Assembly: GCF_018866305.1 (NCBI RefSeq)
Contig: NZ_CP076456.1
Coordinates: 3,658,001-3,722,000 of the forward strand
Origin: Arthrobacter sunyaminii
GTDB lineage: Bacteria > Actinomycetota > Actinomycetes > Actinomycetales > Micrococcaceae
DNA length: 64,000 nucleotides
Reading direction: 5' to 3'
The notes under the pieces: generated by a model
What the model was told of the DNA's origin: nothing
The model's input: only the letters and a program-made list of their open reading frames with translations
Databases searched by the model: none
Made by a program: the position numbers and the translations under genes
In this document: positions 51,819 through 60,248 of the stretch, piece after piece
Numbering within the stretch: position 1 is the stretch's first letter
How the letters are laid out: every line of letters begins with the position of its first letter

Positions 51819-54014
51819 TCACGGCGTTTCAGTGGCGGCCGGCGGGACGGGTGAGGGTGCCCGGTGGCTGCCTCGGCGGACGACGGCGGCGGGCGGAGCG
51901 GAACTTCTGTCCGGCAGTTGATCGGGGGTGTCCCCTGCGCGCCTGCGCAGGCCGACCAAATGCACCAGGACGCCCGCAGCAATAATGCCCAGACCAATAC
52001 CGATATACATCGGTTCCATAATCAGCATCGGCAATGAACCAATGCCCAGCAGAACCCGTTCGGGCCAGCGGGCCAGCCCAACGAGCCATCCTCCGGTCGC
52101 CACGGCCAGAGCAGCAACGGCCACCAGGGAGACGGCCAGCGCGAGGATAACGGTGGCCGGCCCTCCCTGCATCAGCAGGCCGATACCCGGTCCGGACATC
52201 ACGAAGATGAAGGGCACCAGGAATGCGGAGAGTGTGTACCGCCAGGTCAGCCACATGGTTTGGATGGGCTTGCCGCCGGTGATCGCTGAGGCCGCGAACG
52301 GCGACAGTGCGGTGGGAGGTGAGACCTCGCTCAGGACGGAGTAGTAGAAAATGAACATCGCCGCGGCAAAAGCGGGAACGCCAACGTCCTGCAGCGCCGG
52401 ACCGATGATGACCCAGGAAATGATGAAGCTGGCGGTCACCGGAACAGCCAGGCCAAGCAGGGTCACTGAAATCGCCGAGAAAACCGCCGTCAGCAGCAGG
52501 CTTCCGCCGGCGAAGTCCACAATGATGTTGGCCAGCTTCAGGCCCAGGCCGGTCAGCGTCATCACGCCCACGATCAGTCCGGCGGCGGCCATGACCGGAA
52601 TGACGGACAGTGCGCCGGTTGCGCCTGCGGACAGGGCATCCCAGATGCGCCGCGGCGTCATCCAGGACTGCCGGTCCAGGAAGCTCAGGACAAAGGCGAG
52701 TCCGGTGGCATACACCACCGCCCGGAACGGCGTCATGCCCATCATCATGAACACGACAATCGCCACCAGCGAGCTGAAGTGGTAACCGAAGCGCAGCAGG
52801 AGCCTGCCGACGGGCTTGACCTCGAAATCGACGGCCTTGGTCTTGAACCGGCGGGCATCCATTTCGATGGCCAGGATGATGCCGAAGTAATAGAGCAGCG
52901 TCGGGATCGTGGCCCAGATCAGGACCTGCAGGTAGGACACGCCCAGCAATGCGGCAATGATGAAGGCAGCTGCTCCAAGGGTGGGCGGAGACATGATGGC
53001 ACCAATACCGGCCGCTGCCAGGATGGCGCCGCCGTGTTCCTTCGGGTAACCCGCCTTGCGCAGCAGGGGCCATGAAATTCCGCCGAGTGTCACCGTGGTG
53101 GCAACTCCGGATCCGGAGACCGTGCCCAGCAGGAACCCAGCCAGGGTCACCGTCCGACCGGGACCGGATTTTGACTGGCCGAAGGCGGAGAAGGACAGGT
53201 CAATGAAGAATTTCGTGGCACCGGAGGACGCCAGCACGGCGCCGTAGATGGTGAAGAGGATGATGTACGACGCCGCCACGTCGGTGGGCACGCCAAACAG
53301 CCCCTGGGTGCCCATCACGTTGTGGCCCACCAGCCGGATCCAGCTGAAGTCCGAGGTGTTGAACGGTGCAGGCACCAGCGTTCCGAAGGACGCGTAGACG
53401 AAGAAGACCAGCACCACAAGGGGAACAAGGATGCCCACGGTCCGGCGGGAGGCTTCCAGCGTGACCAGGATGGCGATGATTCCCATGACCAGGTCCAGGT
53501 AGGTGGGCGTGATGGCCCGGCGGAAGAATCCGTCCCAGTTGAAGGCGATGTAGACGAACGGCACCAGCGCTATAACCGCGAGCAGCCAGTCTGCAACCTG
53601 CGGGTTGTCGGCCTTTCCTTTCGCCTTGGCCTTTTCCGAGCGCCCCCATCCCCGGTAGACGAGAAAGGTCATCGCCAGTCCCAGGCCCAGGAACATGGGC
53701 AGGTAGAACTGGGTGGGCATGGGCCTGAAAACCCAGTACAGGGCAAACAGGGACAAGCCGGCGCCGAACGCCTTGATCACCGAGGCGGGGAGTCCGCTGA
53801 GCTGGCGGGCCGGTTTCTCGGCCTCGAATTCGGCGATCAGGGCGTCTTCGTCAATGATGCTCTCGCGCTCGAGCGGGCTGACGACCTCGTCGCCCGCTTT
53901 GCCCAGCTGTTCCGATCTGAGCAGCGGATCTGATGCAGTGGGCGATTCGGAGCTTCCGGCGGCACCCTGGGCCGAAGCTTTGACGGCGCCGCTGCCGCGG
54001 GGTCGCTTGATCAT
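51819..54014 (-). CDS. Fused TRAP transporter permease (DctQM-type, TAXI-TRAP)
   Basis: 731 residues with about 18 hydrophobic segments after a polar N-terminus of about 85 residues. The small- and large-subunit parts are fused, as in TAXI-associated TRAP systems. The large-subunit part contains GTVSGSGVATTVTLGGISWP near 270-300 and GAILAAAGIGAIMSPPTLGA shortly after, both typical of DctM-type proteins. AAGGAG precedes ATG 54012-54014. The start overlaps DUF1850 by 4 bp. It imports an organic or sugar acid with Na+ or H+. Confidence 0.92.
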   Translation of the reverse strand: MIKRPRGSGAVKASAQGAAGSSESPTASDPLLRSEQLGKAGDEVVSPLERESIIDEDALIAEFEAEKPARQLSGLPASVIKAFGAGLSLFALYWVFRPMPTQFYLPMFLGLGLAMTFLVYRGWGRSEKAKAKGKADNPQVADWLLAVIALVPFVYIAFNWDGFFRRAITPTYLDLVMGIIAILVTLEASRRTVGILVPLVVLVFFVYASFGTLVPAPFNTSDFSWIRLVGHNVMGTQGLFGVPTDVAASYIILFTIYGAVLASSGATKFFIDLSFSAFGQSKSGPGRTVTLAGFLLGTVSGSGVATTVTLGGISWPLLRKAGYPKEHGGAILAAAGIGAIMSPPTLGAAAFIIAALLGVSYLQVLIWATIPTLLYYFGIILAIEMDARRFKTKAVDFEVKPVGRLLLRFGYHFSSLVAIVVFMMMGMTPFRAVVYATGLAFVLSFLDRQSWMTPRRIWDALSAGATGALSVIPVMAAAGLIVGVMTLTGLGLKLANIIVDFAGGSLLLTAVFSAISVTLLGLAVPVTASFIISWVIIGPALQDVGVPAFAAAMFIFYYSVLSEVSPPTALSPFAASAITGGKPIQTMWLTWRYTLSAFLVPFIFVMSGPGIGLLMQGGPATVILALAVSLVAVAALAVATGGWLVGLARWPERVLLGIGSLPMLIMEPMYIGIGLGIIAAGVLVHLVGLRRRAGDTPDQLPDRSSAPPAAVVRRGSHRAPSPVPPAATETP

Positions 54015-54526
54015 TGATTCTCCTTGAGTTCCAGCGTCACGAAGGGATCGCCGTCGTCCACCAGCGTCCACAGTTCCAGCGGCGGCGCCCCGTCCGCATG
54101 GACGGTGCGCTGTCCCAGGTCGGTGGCCGCCAGGGACAACCGCGTGAAGGCGGCGGGCCGGGCCGGATCCGGGTCAGCAACCCACTGTCTTCTGTCCGGC
54201 GGTTCCGCCGCCACGGGGGCACCGGGCACCGCATAGTATTCCTCCAGCACCGCCATCTGGTCCGCTGCGAGCTGCACCAGCAGATAGCTGGCGTCGGGCC
54301 TGACCTCGTAGCGTTCTTCGGCCACGGTGCCGTAAATCGAGTTCCGGTAGCTGACGGCGAAGGAATCCCCGTGAAGGGGAACTTCCGCCAGCCGGCCGCT
54401 GTCATTGCTGACGCTCAGCGTCCATTCGACGGATTGCTGCTGGGGCCCGGCGGCCCCGGCAACGCCGGCCAGTCCGGCAGCCGCCGCAACTCCCAGCATC
54501 ACGACGACGGTGGCCAGCCGGCGCAT
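54011..54526 (-). CDS. DUF1850 domain protein of TAXI-TRAP system
   Basis: 171 residues. An N-terminal signal peptide (RRLATVVVMLGVAAAAGLAG) exports it. The DUF1850 core has LHGDSFAVSYRNSIYGTVAE, E-R-Y-E-V-R-P-D-A-S-Y and A-A-T-D-L-G-Q-R-T. DUF1850 proteins are found almost only between TAXI binding proteins and fused TRAP permeases, as here, and probably act as an accessory outside the membrane. It begins 5 bp after the TAXI stop and overlaps the permease gene by 4 bp. Confidence 0.85.
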   Translation of the reverse strand: MRRLATVVVMLGVAAAAGLAGVAGAAGPQQQSVEWTLSVSNDSGRLAEVPLHGDSFAVSYRNSIYGTVAEERYEVRPDASYLLVQLAADQMAVLEEYYAVPGAPVAAEPPDRRQWVADPDPARPAAFTRLSLAATDLGQRTVHADGAPPLELWTLVDDGDPFVTLELKENQ

Positions 54527-54531
54527 GAGGG

Positions 54532-55530
54532 CTAGCTTCCCGCCTGGTCGAAGTAGGTCGCCGCTCCCGGACAGGTGTCTACGTAGGAAACGTCACCGGC
54601 TGTGGCGGCGTCCATTTCTTTGGCCGAGGGATGCACTTTTTCGAGTTGCTCAACGTTGTCGAAGAGCGCAGCGGCAATGTCCTGCTGCAGCTGCTCGTCC
54701 ATCTTGGGGCTGGCAATCAACAGGTTGGGCGAGGCGATGGCCTGGACGGCTTCGGTCTGGCCCTCATAGGTGTTGGCCGGGATTTCTTCGGCCAGGTAGT
54801 ACTCGCCGTAGGTTCCCGCCATGGATTCTGCATACTGCCCGATGGGAAGCAGGACCATATCGCCGTCGCTGGCCAGGTCGATCAGCGCACCGGTGGGCAG
54901 TCCGCCGGACCAGAATCCGGCGTCGATGGTTCCGTCCCGCAGGGCTGCCACCGTTTCCGCAACGCCCAGCTGGCGCCGTTCCACGCTGTCCGGGTCAACG
55001 CCGGCAGCCTCGAGGATCCGCAGTGCACCAACTTCAGTGGCTGATCCCGGAGCTCCCACTGAAACAACCTTGCCGACAAGCTGCTCCGCGCTGGTAATAC
55101 CCGTGCCGTCAACGGTGACGGCCTGCAGATAGTTGTTGTAGATGTTGCCCAGTGAACAAATCTCCTGCGGCTTGCCTTCGAACTCTCCAACGCCTTCCAC
55201 GGCGTCGGAAACCACGTCACCCACCGAAAAAGCGATCTGGGCTGACCCGTTGGCTATCAGCAGCACGTTGTCCACGGAAGCATTGGTTTCCTGGACTGTG
55301 GCGTCATAGCCCTCGATGTTCTCGCGGATAGCGGTGGCAAAGCCGCCGCCCAGCGGGTAGTACACACCACCGGTGCCGCCGGTCGCAATGGACAGTGTGC
55401 CGCCGCCGCCGTCCGCGCCGGCCCCGGAATCGCCGGACGTATCGGGGCTGCCGCAGGCGGAGAGGAGCAGTGCCGGAGCGATGAGCGCTGCCGTGCCGAG
55501 ACGCAGCCAGCTCCGTTGGTTCAAAGGCAT
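54532..55530 (-). CDS. TAXI-family TRAP solute-binding lipoprotein
   Basis: 332 residues. The signal peptide (LRLGTAALIAPALLLSACGS) ends in the lipobox L-S-A-C with lipidated Cys26. The mature part is TAXI-like: LSIATGGTGGVYYPLGGGFA, V-Q-E-T-N-A-S-V-D-N-V-L-L-I-A-N-G-S-A-Q-I, and L-V-G-K-V-V-S-V-G-A-P-G-S. It captures the substrate (often an organic acid or glutamate-like compound) for the fused permease downstream. First gene of the seven-gene operon. Confidence 0.93.
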   Translation of the reverse strand: MPLNQRSWLRLGTAALIAPALLLSACGSPDTSGDSGAGADGGGGTLSIATGGTGGVYYPLGGGFATAIRENIEGYDATVQETNASVDNVLLIANGSAQIAFSVGDVVSDAVEGVGEFEGKPQEICSLGNIYNNYLQAVTVDGTGITSAEQLVGKVVSVGAPGSATEVGALRILEAAGVDPDSVERRQLGVAETVAALRDGTIDAGFWSGGLPTGALIDLASDGDMVLLPIGQYAESMAGTYGEYYLAEEIPANTYEGQTEAVQAIASPNLLIASPKMDEQLQQDIAAALFDNVEQLEKVHPSAKEMDAATAGDVSYVDTCPGAATYFDQAGS

Positions 55531-55683
55531 GGATTCTCCCTGGTTAAGCGCCCCGCGGGCGCGAGTAGATGAGAAGCGTTAAGGATCCTGAAACTGCCGG
55601 TGGAACAGGCGCGTGGCCTGCAGCGTTGCAGACCGGCACCTCTGGGGGAGAACCTATCCAAGTCCCCTTGGAAATGTAAGGTG

Positions 55684-55701
55684 CGTCACATAATCGTGAC
55701 G
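55684..55701. promoter_or_regulatory. Perfect operator-like palindrome between TRAP operon and S10 peptidase
   Basis: CGTCACATAATCGTGACG is a 6-6-6 inverted repeat in the divergent region between the TAXI gene (starts 55530) and the peptidase gene (starts 55749). Its arms are perfect. It may bind a dimeric regulator such as a GntR or CRP/FNR-type protein; no regulator gene is adjacent. Confidence 0.4.
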
Positions 55702-55736
55702 TGCACCCTGATCCGGCCCGCAGGTGAGGAACTGGT

Positions 55737-55742
55737 TAGACT
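55737..55742 (+). promoter_or_regulatory. Putative leaderless -10 element of the S10 peptidase gene
   Basis: TAGACT ends 6 bases before ATG 55749, the spacing expected if transcription starts at the A of the start codon. No Shine-Dalgarno sequence is present upstream of the ATG, which supports a leaderless mRNA. Confidence 0.4.
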
Positions 55743-55748
55743 GCTCCA

Positions 55749-57281
55749 ATGCCCCATGACGAGCAGCACCAGGACGCCGGCAATCAGCATCAGAGCCGTG
55801 AGAACATCAGAAACGGCGGAGAGCCGGAGGCGAGGAACCCGAGGGTTACCGATGACTTCACGGTCCGCCGCCATACTCTTCCAACAGGCCTGAAATACAC
55901 CACCACAGCCGGACGCCTGGTGCTGCGGCGGGAAGAAACCAAGGACGGAAAAGCGGACGGCTTCCTGCCCAAGGCGGAGATTTTCCTCGTCGCCTACACC
56001 GCCGATGTGGGCGAACCGACGGCGGAAGCGCACGCAGCTGCTCCGCCGGCCAACAGCCGTCCGGTGGTGTTCGCCTTCAACGGCGGCCCCGGCTCGTCCT
56101 CGGTGTGGTTGCACATGGGCCTGCTGGGACCCCGGATGGTTGACTCCGGGGACGTTGGGGCACTGACGCCTCCCCCGTTTGGCCTGGTGGACAACCCGGA
56201 AACCATCCTGCAGCACGCGGACCTGGTGATGATCGATCCGGTCAACACGGGGTTTTCCCGGGTGGTGGACGGCAACGAGGCCGCAGAGTTTCACGGCTTT
56301 GAAGAGGACCGGGACCTGGTGGCGGAAGTCATCCGGCTCTGGACCACCCGCAACAACCGCTGGCTCAGCCCCAAGTATCTGGTGGGCGAGTCCTACGGGA
56401 CCCTGCGTGCCGTCGCCGTCGCCGGACGGTTGTTCGATGCCTACGGCCTGGCCGTCAACGGGCTCGGACTGATTTCCACGGTCCTGAACATGGCCACGCT
56501 GGATTTTGCTCCGGGCCGCGACACTCCGTACGCACTTCATTTGCCCACTTACGCGGCCATTGCGCACTTCCACGGGCGGCACGGAGACCGGCCGCTGGCT
56601 GATGTGGTGGCCGAGGCGGAGGAATTCGCCGGACGGGAGTTCGGCTACGCACTGACCCAGGGTTCCCGGCTGAGCACGGAAGAGTTCGACGACGTCGTCC
56701 GCCGACTGGCGGAAATCACCACCTTGGAGGAGGGGTTTATCCGGCGCACCAACCTGCGGTGGGATTACGCCCAGTTCTCCGCGGAGCTGCTGCGCAACGA
56801 GAACCTCGTGGTGGGGCGGATAGACGGCCGGTTCACGGCACCTCCCGCAAACCAGCAGGATTCCATCAACTGGGATGACCCCAGCCTGCAGGCCATCAAC
56901 GGACCGTACTCGGCCGCCGTCAACCACTACGTCCGGGCCGAGCTGGGCTACGAAAATGACCTCCCGTATGAAATCCTCACCGGCCGGGTCCAGCCCTGGA
57001 GCTACAAGAGCTTCGAAGGGGTTCCCGTGGATGTCACCGGGACGCTCGAACGGCTGCTGGCGCACAACCCTCACCTGCGGGTGCATGTGGACTACGGCTA
57101 CCACGACGGCGCCACGCCCCACTTCGCTGCCGAGTACGTTTGGGCGCACATGCGGCTGACTGATGCGGCTCGGGCACGATTCACGCACCACTATCACGAG
57201 GCAGGCCACATGATGTATCTGAAGCCGGAGTGCCGGCTGGACCAGCTCACCGCGCTGGCGGAGTTTGTCAGCGCCGGCTAG
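55749..57281 (+). CDS. S10 family serine carboxypeptidase-like protein
   Basis: 510 residues, no signal peptide. The oxyanion stretch is VVFAFNGGPGSSSVWLHMGL (about 110-130), and the nucleophile Ser is in YLVGESYGTLRAVA (Ser about 215). The Asp is in the VHVDYGYHDGATPHF region (about 448-454) and the His in YHEAGHMMYL (about 487), completing the triad. It is expected to remove C-terminal residues or act as an esterase. The absence of a signal suggests a cytoplasmic role. It may be leaderless. Confidence 0.88.
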   Translation: MPHDEQHQDAGNQHQSRENIRNGGEPEARNPRVTDDFTVRRHTLPTGLKYTTTAGRLVLRREETKDGKADGFLPKAEIFLVAYTADVGEPTAEAHAAAPPANSRPVVFAFNGGPGSSSVWLHMGLLGPRMVDSGDVGALTPPPFGLVDNPETILQHADLVMIDPVNTGFSRVVDGNEAAEFHGFEEDRDLVAEVIRLWTTRNNRWLSPKYLVGESYGTLRAVAVAGRLFDAYGLAVNGLGLISTVLNMATLDFAPGRDTPYALHLPTYAAIAHFHGRHGDRPLADVVAEAEEFAGREFGYALTQGSRLSTEEFDDVVRRLAEITTLEEGFIRRTNLRWDYAQFSAELLRNENLVVGRIDGRFTAPPANQQDSINWDDPSLQAINGPYSAAVNHYVRAELGYENDLPYEILTGRVQPWSYKSFEGVPVDVTGTLERLLAHNPHLRVHVDYGYHDGATPHFAAEYVWAHMRLTDAARARFTHHYHEAGHMMYLKPECRLDQLTALAEFVSAG

Positions 57282-57321
57282 CCGTATGCGGAGGGCTGGT
57301 CAGGGGCTGCTCAGCGGTTGG

Positions 57322-57822
57322 TCAGCGGCTGGCGAAATGCCACCAGATCCCGCCCGCAAACACGGATCCGGCGGCGAAGGCAAGGCCCAGTTCCACCAGG
57401 ATGCCCAGCCCCATCGCCTTCAGTGCGGCATAGCTGGCTGACCATGCCTCGGGCAGGCTGCGGCGGCGAAAGAACTCACTGAGCAGCAGACCCGCCACAA
57501 ACCCCACGATGAGCCCCACTACGGGAATCAGGAACATCCCCACAACACCCACCACCACTCCCGCCAGAACGGAAGTATTGGGGACCTGGCGCTGCTTCAA
57601 TCTCCTGCCGGTCAGCACCGCGCTGGCGAGCAAACCTGCCAGCGCCAGCACCGCGCCCACTCCGAAGGTCCACCAGGCAGCTGCGCTTTGCATGCCTAAC
57701 GCCCAGCCAAGCAATGCGGCGATGATCAGAATGCTGCCAGGCAGAACCGGAATGATGATTCCGGTGAGACCCACGGCGACGGCAAGGGCGGCAATGACGG
57801 TAATGACTATGTCGGGGTCCAT
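57322..57822 (-). CDS. DUF456 family membrane protein
   Basis: 166 residues, about five TM segments. DUF456 signatures are present: AVGLTGIIIPVLPGSILIIA near the N-terminus and VVGVVGMFLIPVVGLIVGFV in the middle. The C-terminal SYAALKAMGLGILVELGLAF is also typical. Function unknown. Its last codons lie in a short GGTCAGCGG-type repeat (57292-57330). Confidence 0.85.
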   Translation of the reverse strand: MDPDIVITVIAALAVAVGLTGIIIPVLPGSILIIAALLGWALGMQSAAAWWTFGVGAVLALAGLLASAVLTGRRLKQRQVPNTSVLAGVVVGVVGMFLIPVVGLIVGFVAGLLLSEFFRRRSLPEAWSASYAALKAMGLGILVELGLAFAAGSVFAGGIWWHFASR

Positions 57823-58017
57823 TCCTCCAGTGTTTCATTTGGGCGGCAACCCCGAATGCCGACCTGCCGCTGCGGAGTTTTCCCTCCGGTTTGGGATTCT
57901 GCTCCGGTTTGGGAAAATCCGTCCGGTCCGCCGCGGCAGGGATTTCCCAAACCGGTCAATTTGTCCCAAAGCGGAGTTCCAGGCGGGCAGTCGGGGATCA
58001 AGGGCAAGTGGAGAAAA

Positions 58018-58032
58018 TAGTAAGGATACTTA
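58018..58032 (+). promoter_or_regulatory. Shared stress motif, copy 2 (58081 gene)
   Basis: TAGTAAGGATACTTA fits TAGTAAGNATRCTKA and lies 48 bp before the ATG of the 58081 gene, on the same strand as the gene. The rest of the 258-bp intergenic region (57823-58080) shows no coding potential. Confidence 0.55.
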
Positions 58033-58080
58033 TAAGCTGGCTCTGACAGCCCGATCACTCGATGGCAACAGGAGACACAG

Positions 58081-59082
58081 ATGAGCACGGAACCAGGCAA
58101 CAACGGCCGGGCCGGAGCCAACAACTCCGGCGACTTCGGAAATTCCACAGGCCCGGACGGCGGACGCCTGCGCGACAGGTCGGACCGATTGGCTCCCGCC
58201 GACGAAACCCAGGTCCTGCCCACGGACAACGGATCCGAGGCACAGAATTCCCCGGCGACCGGGGCAACCGCAGCAACCGCAGCCGGGACCCCTGCAACAG
58301 GAACCTCGACGGGGGCTTCCGGCAACAAGACCAACGACGGCGGGCGCACCCAGGCGATGCCGGTGAGCCACACCAAGGATCCCAACGCAGACTATGACGA
58401 CGGCACCGAATACCGTCCCGGGGACGGCGGACGCCACACCGGCGACGACTCCGGAAGCACGGCCGTTCGCAGCACCGAAAACGGCGGTGCCCTGCCCGGC
58501 AAGGCCAACCGCGAGGCCCTTCTCGCGATGGAAAAGGAACGTTTTGGCGGCATGAAGTTCGGAGCGGCTTTCTTCGGCTGGCTGACCGCCACCGGAATGG
58601 TGGTGCTCCTGTCCGCCCTGGCAGCGGCCATTGGCGCCGCCGTCGACTTCAACACCGACAATGACCTGGGCCAGTCCCTGGACCAGGCGATGGCCAACCA
58701 GAGTGCCGGCATCATTGGCACGGTCATTTTGCTGGTGGTGCTGCTGCTGGCCTACTTCGCCGGCGGGTACGTGGCGGGACGGATGGCACGCTTCAACGGC
58801 CTCAAGCAGGGTCTGGCCGTTTGGCTCTGGGCCCTCATCGCCGGACTGGTTGTTGTGGTGCTCGGATTGATCTTCGGTGACGATATCCGCAGCATCACCC
58901 AGCTGAACACTGTGGCACCCCTTCCCGATGACCTCGACGGGGCCACAGCGGCAACCTGGCTCGCCGTCGCCGCAACGCTGGCCGCGACCCTCATCGGTGC
59001 GCTGCTCGGCGGCCTTGCCGGTATGCGCTATCACCGCCGGATTGACCGCGCCGACTACAGCGACACGGACGTCCGCGCCTGA
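58081..59082 (+). CDS. Hypothetical protein: long disordered N-terminus plus four-TM domain
   Basis: 333 residues, not recognised. Residues 1-155 are low complexity (Gly, Asn, Asp, Thr, with TGATAATAAGTPATGTSTGA) and likely disordered. A conserved-looking K-E-R-F-G-G-M-K-F-G-A-A-F-F-G-W-L segment then leads into four TM helices (TGMVVLLSALAAAIGAAVDF; GTVILLVVLLLAYFAGGYVA; GLAVWLWALIAGLVVVVLGL; LAVAATLAATLIGALLGGLA). AGGAG before ATG 58081 is good. It carries the shared stress motif upstream and a strong terminator downstream, so it is monocistronic. Confidence 0.7.
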   Translation: MSTEPGNNGRAGANNSGDFGNSTGPDGGRLRDRSDRLAPADETQVLPTDNGSEAQNSPATGATAATAAGTPATGTSTGASGNKTNDGGRTQAMPVSHTKDPNADYDDGTEYRPGDGGRHTGDDSGSTAVRSTENGGALPGKANREALLAMEKERFGGMKFGAAFFGWLTATGMVVLLSALAAAIGAAVDFNTDNDLGQSLDQAMANQSAGIIGTVILLVVLLLAYFAGGYVAGRMARFNGLKQGLAVWLWALIAGLVVVVLGLIFGDDIRSITQLNTVAPLPDDLDGATAATWLAVAATLAATLIGALLGGLAGMRYHRRIDRADYSDTDVRA

Positions 59083-59107
59083 TCTGTTCTGACTTTCCGG
59101 AGCAGAC

Positions 59108-59153
59108 AAAAGGAACCGGCCCGCACCTTTCGAGGTGCGGGCCGGTTCCTTTT
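59108..59153. terminator. Strong bidirectional terminator
   Basis: A perfect 21-bp stem from AAAAGGAACC (59108) to GGTTCCTTTT (59153) is closed by a UUCG tetraloop at 59129-59132. It ends the 58081 gene on the plus strand and the convergent SDR gene on the minus strand. Confidence 0.9.
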
Positions 59154-59176
59154 GAGCTAAGCGGGACGCCTGATCC

Positions 59177-60085
59177 TTACGGGGTGGGCATGCCGCCGTT
59201 GACGTTCAGGGTTTCACCGATGACGTAGCTGGATTCCGGGGACGCCAGGAAGACGTAGGCCGGGGCAAGCTCGGTGGGCTGTCCGGCGCGGCCCAGTGCG
59301 GTGTCCTTGCCGAATTCCGGCAGTGCTTCCTTGGGCTGGCCGTCGGAAACCTGCAGCGGCGTCCAGAACGGACCCGGCGCAACGGCGTTCACGCGGATGC
59401 CCTTGGGGGCCAGCTGCATCGACAGTCCCTTGGTGAAGTTGTTGATGGCCGCCTTGGTGCTGGCGTAGTCCAGCAGGAACGGCGACGGGCTGTACGCCTG
59501 GATGGAGGTGGTGTTGATGATGCTCGATCCGGCCGGCAGATGCGGCAGCGCAGCCTTGGTAATGCGGAAGAACGCGTAGATGTTGGTCTTGAACGTGTCA
59601 TCCAGCTGCTCGTCGGAGAGGTCTTCAAGATTCTCCACGGCAACCTGCTTGCCCGCGTTGTTCACGAGGATATCCAGGCCGCCGAGGGCTTCCACGGCGT
59701 CCGCAACCAGCTGCTTGCAGTACTCCGCGTCCCGCACGTCGCCGGGAAGGGCCACAGCCTTGCGGCCAGCCTCCTCCACTAGGCGCACGATTTCCCGGGC
59801 GTCTTCCTCTTCCTCGGGCAGGTAGGCGAGTGCGACGTCGGCGCCTTCACGTGCGTACGCAATGGCAACTGCCGCGCCAATACCTGAGTCGGCGCCGGTG
59901 ATCAGGGCCTTGCGGCCTTCCAGCCGGCCGGTGCCGCGGTAGGATTCCTCGCCGCGGTCCGTTTTGGGTTCCAGAGTCGCATCCAGGCCAGGCTCGGGCT
60001 GATCCTGCTTCGGCGGCGTGATGGTCGGGAAGCGGTCCACGGGGTTCTGGAAGGTGTACTGGTCGCTAGTGTTGCCGTTGGTCAT
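59177..60085 (-). CDS. SDR oxidoreductase, general-stress (YhdF/YhxC) type
   Basis: 302 residues. A polar N-terminal extension (about 50 residues, QNPVDRFPTITPPKQDQPEP) is typical of the Gsp39-like group. The cofactor site is ALITGADSGIGAAVAIAYAR and the NAG motif is ILVNNAGKQVAVE. The catalytic S-x-Y-K set lies in NTTSIQAYSPSPFLLDYASTKAA. The gene has a shared stress motif 79 bp upstream and a strong terminator downstream. ATG 60083-60085 is preferred; an in-frame ATG 11 codons upstream is possible. Confidence 0.9.
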   Translation of the reverse strand: MTNGNTSDQYTFQNPVDRFPTITPPKQDQPEPGLDATLEPKTDRGEESYRGTGRLEGRKALITGADSGIGAAVAIAYAREGADVALAYLPEEEEDAREIVRLVEEAGRKAVALPGDVRDAEYCKQLVADAVEALGGLDILVNNAGKQVAVENLEDLSDEQLDDTFKTNIYAFFRITKAALPHLPAGSSIINTTSIQAYSPSPFLLDYASTKAAINNFTKGLSMQLAPKGIRVNAVAPGPFWTPLQVSDGQPKEALPEFGKDTALGRAGQPTELAPAYVFLASPESSYVIGETLNVNGGMPTP

Positions 60086-60164
60086 AGAGTTTCCCACTTT
60101 CGGTAGGTCATTCTGCATGCGGTACGCCAATCTGGGGCGGACTTTCACCGCCCCGACAAGAAGC

Positions 60165-60180
60165 GTAAGTATGCTTACTA
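60165..60180 (-). promoter_or_regulatory. Shared stress motif, copy 3 (SDR gene)
   Basis: On the minus strand this reads TAGTAAGCATACTTAC, fitting TAGTAAGNATRCTKA; its core GTAAGCATACTTAC is a near-perfect palindrome. It lies 79 bp upstream of the SDR start and in the same orientation as the gene. Confidence 0.6.
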
Positions 60181-60248
60181 CCCTATGCCCATGAGGCGGC
60201 AGCCCTCAAGTTGGGTCTCGCTGCGCGCGGGGGAAGGGGTCCGGCGGG

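Noticed and set aside
55574..55583. TAAGGATCCT before the TAXI gene as a fourth copy of the stress motif
   Set aside because: It shares only TAAGGAT with the motif and lacks the TAG start and the CTTA end.
57292..57330. Short GGTCAGCGG-type repeats at the 3' end of the DUF456 gene as a functional array
   Set aside because: Only about three degenerate units, partly within codons; likely simple slippage with no evident role.
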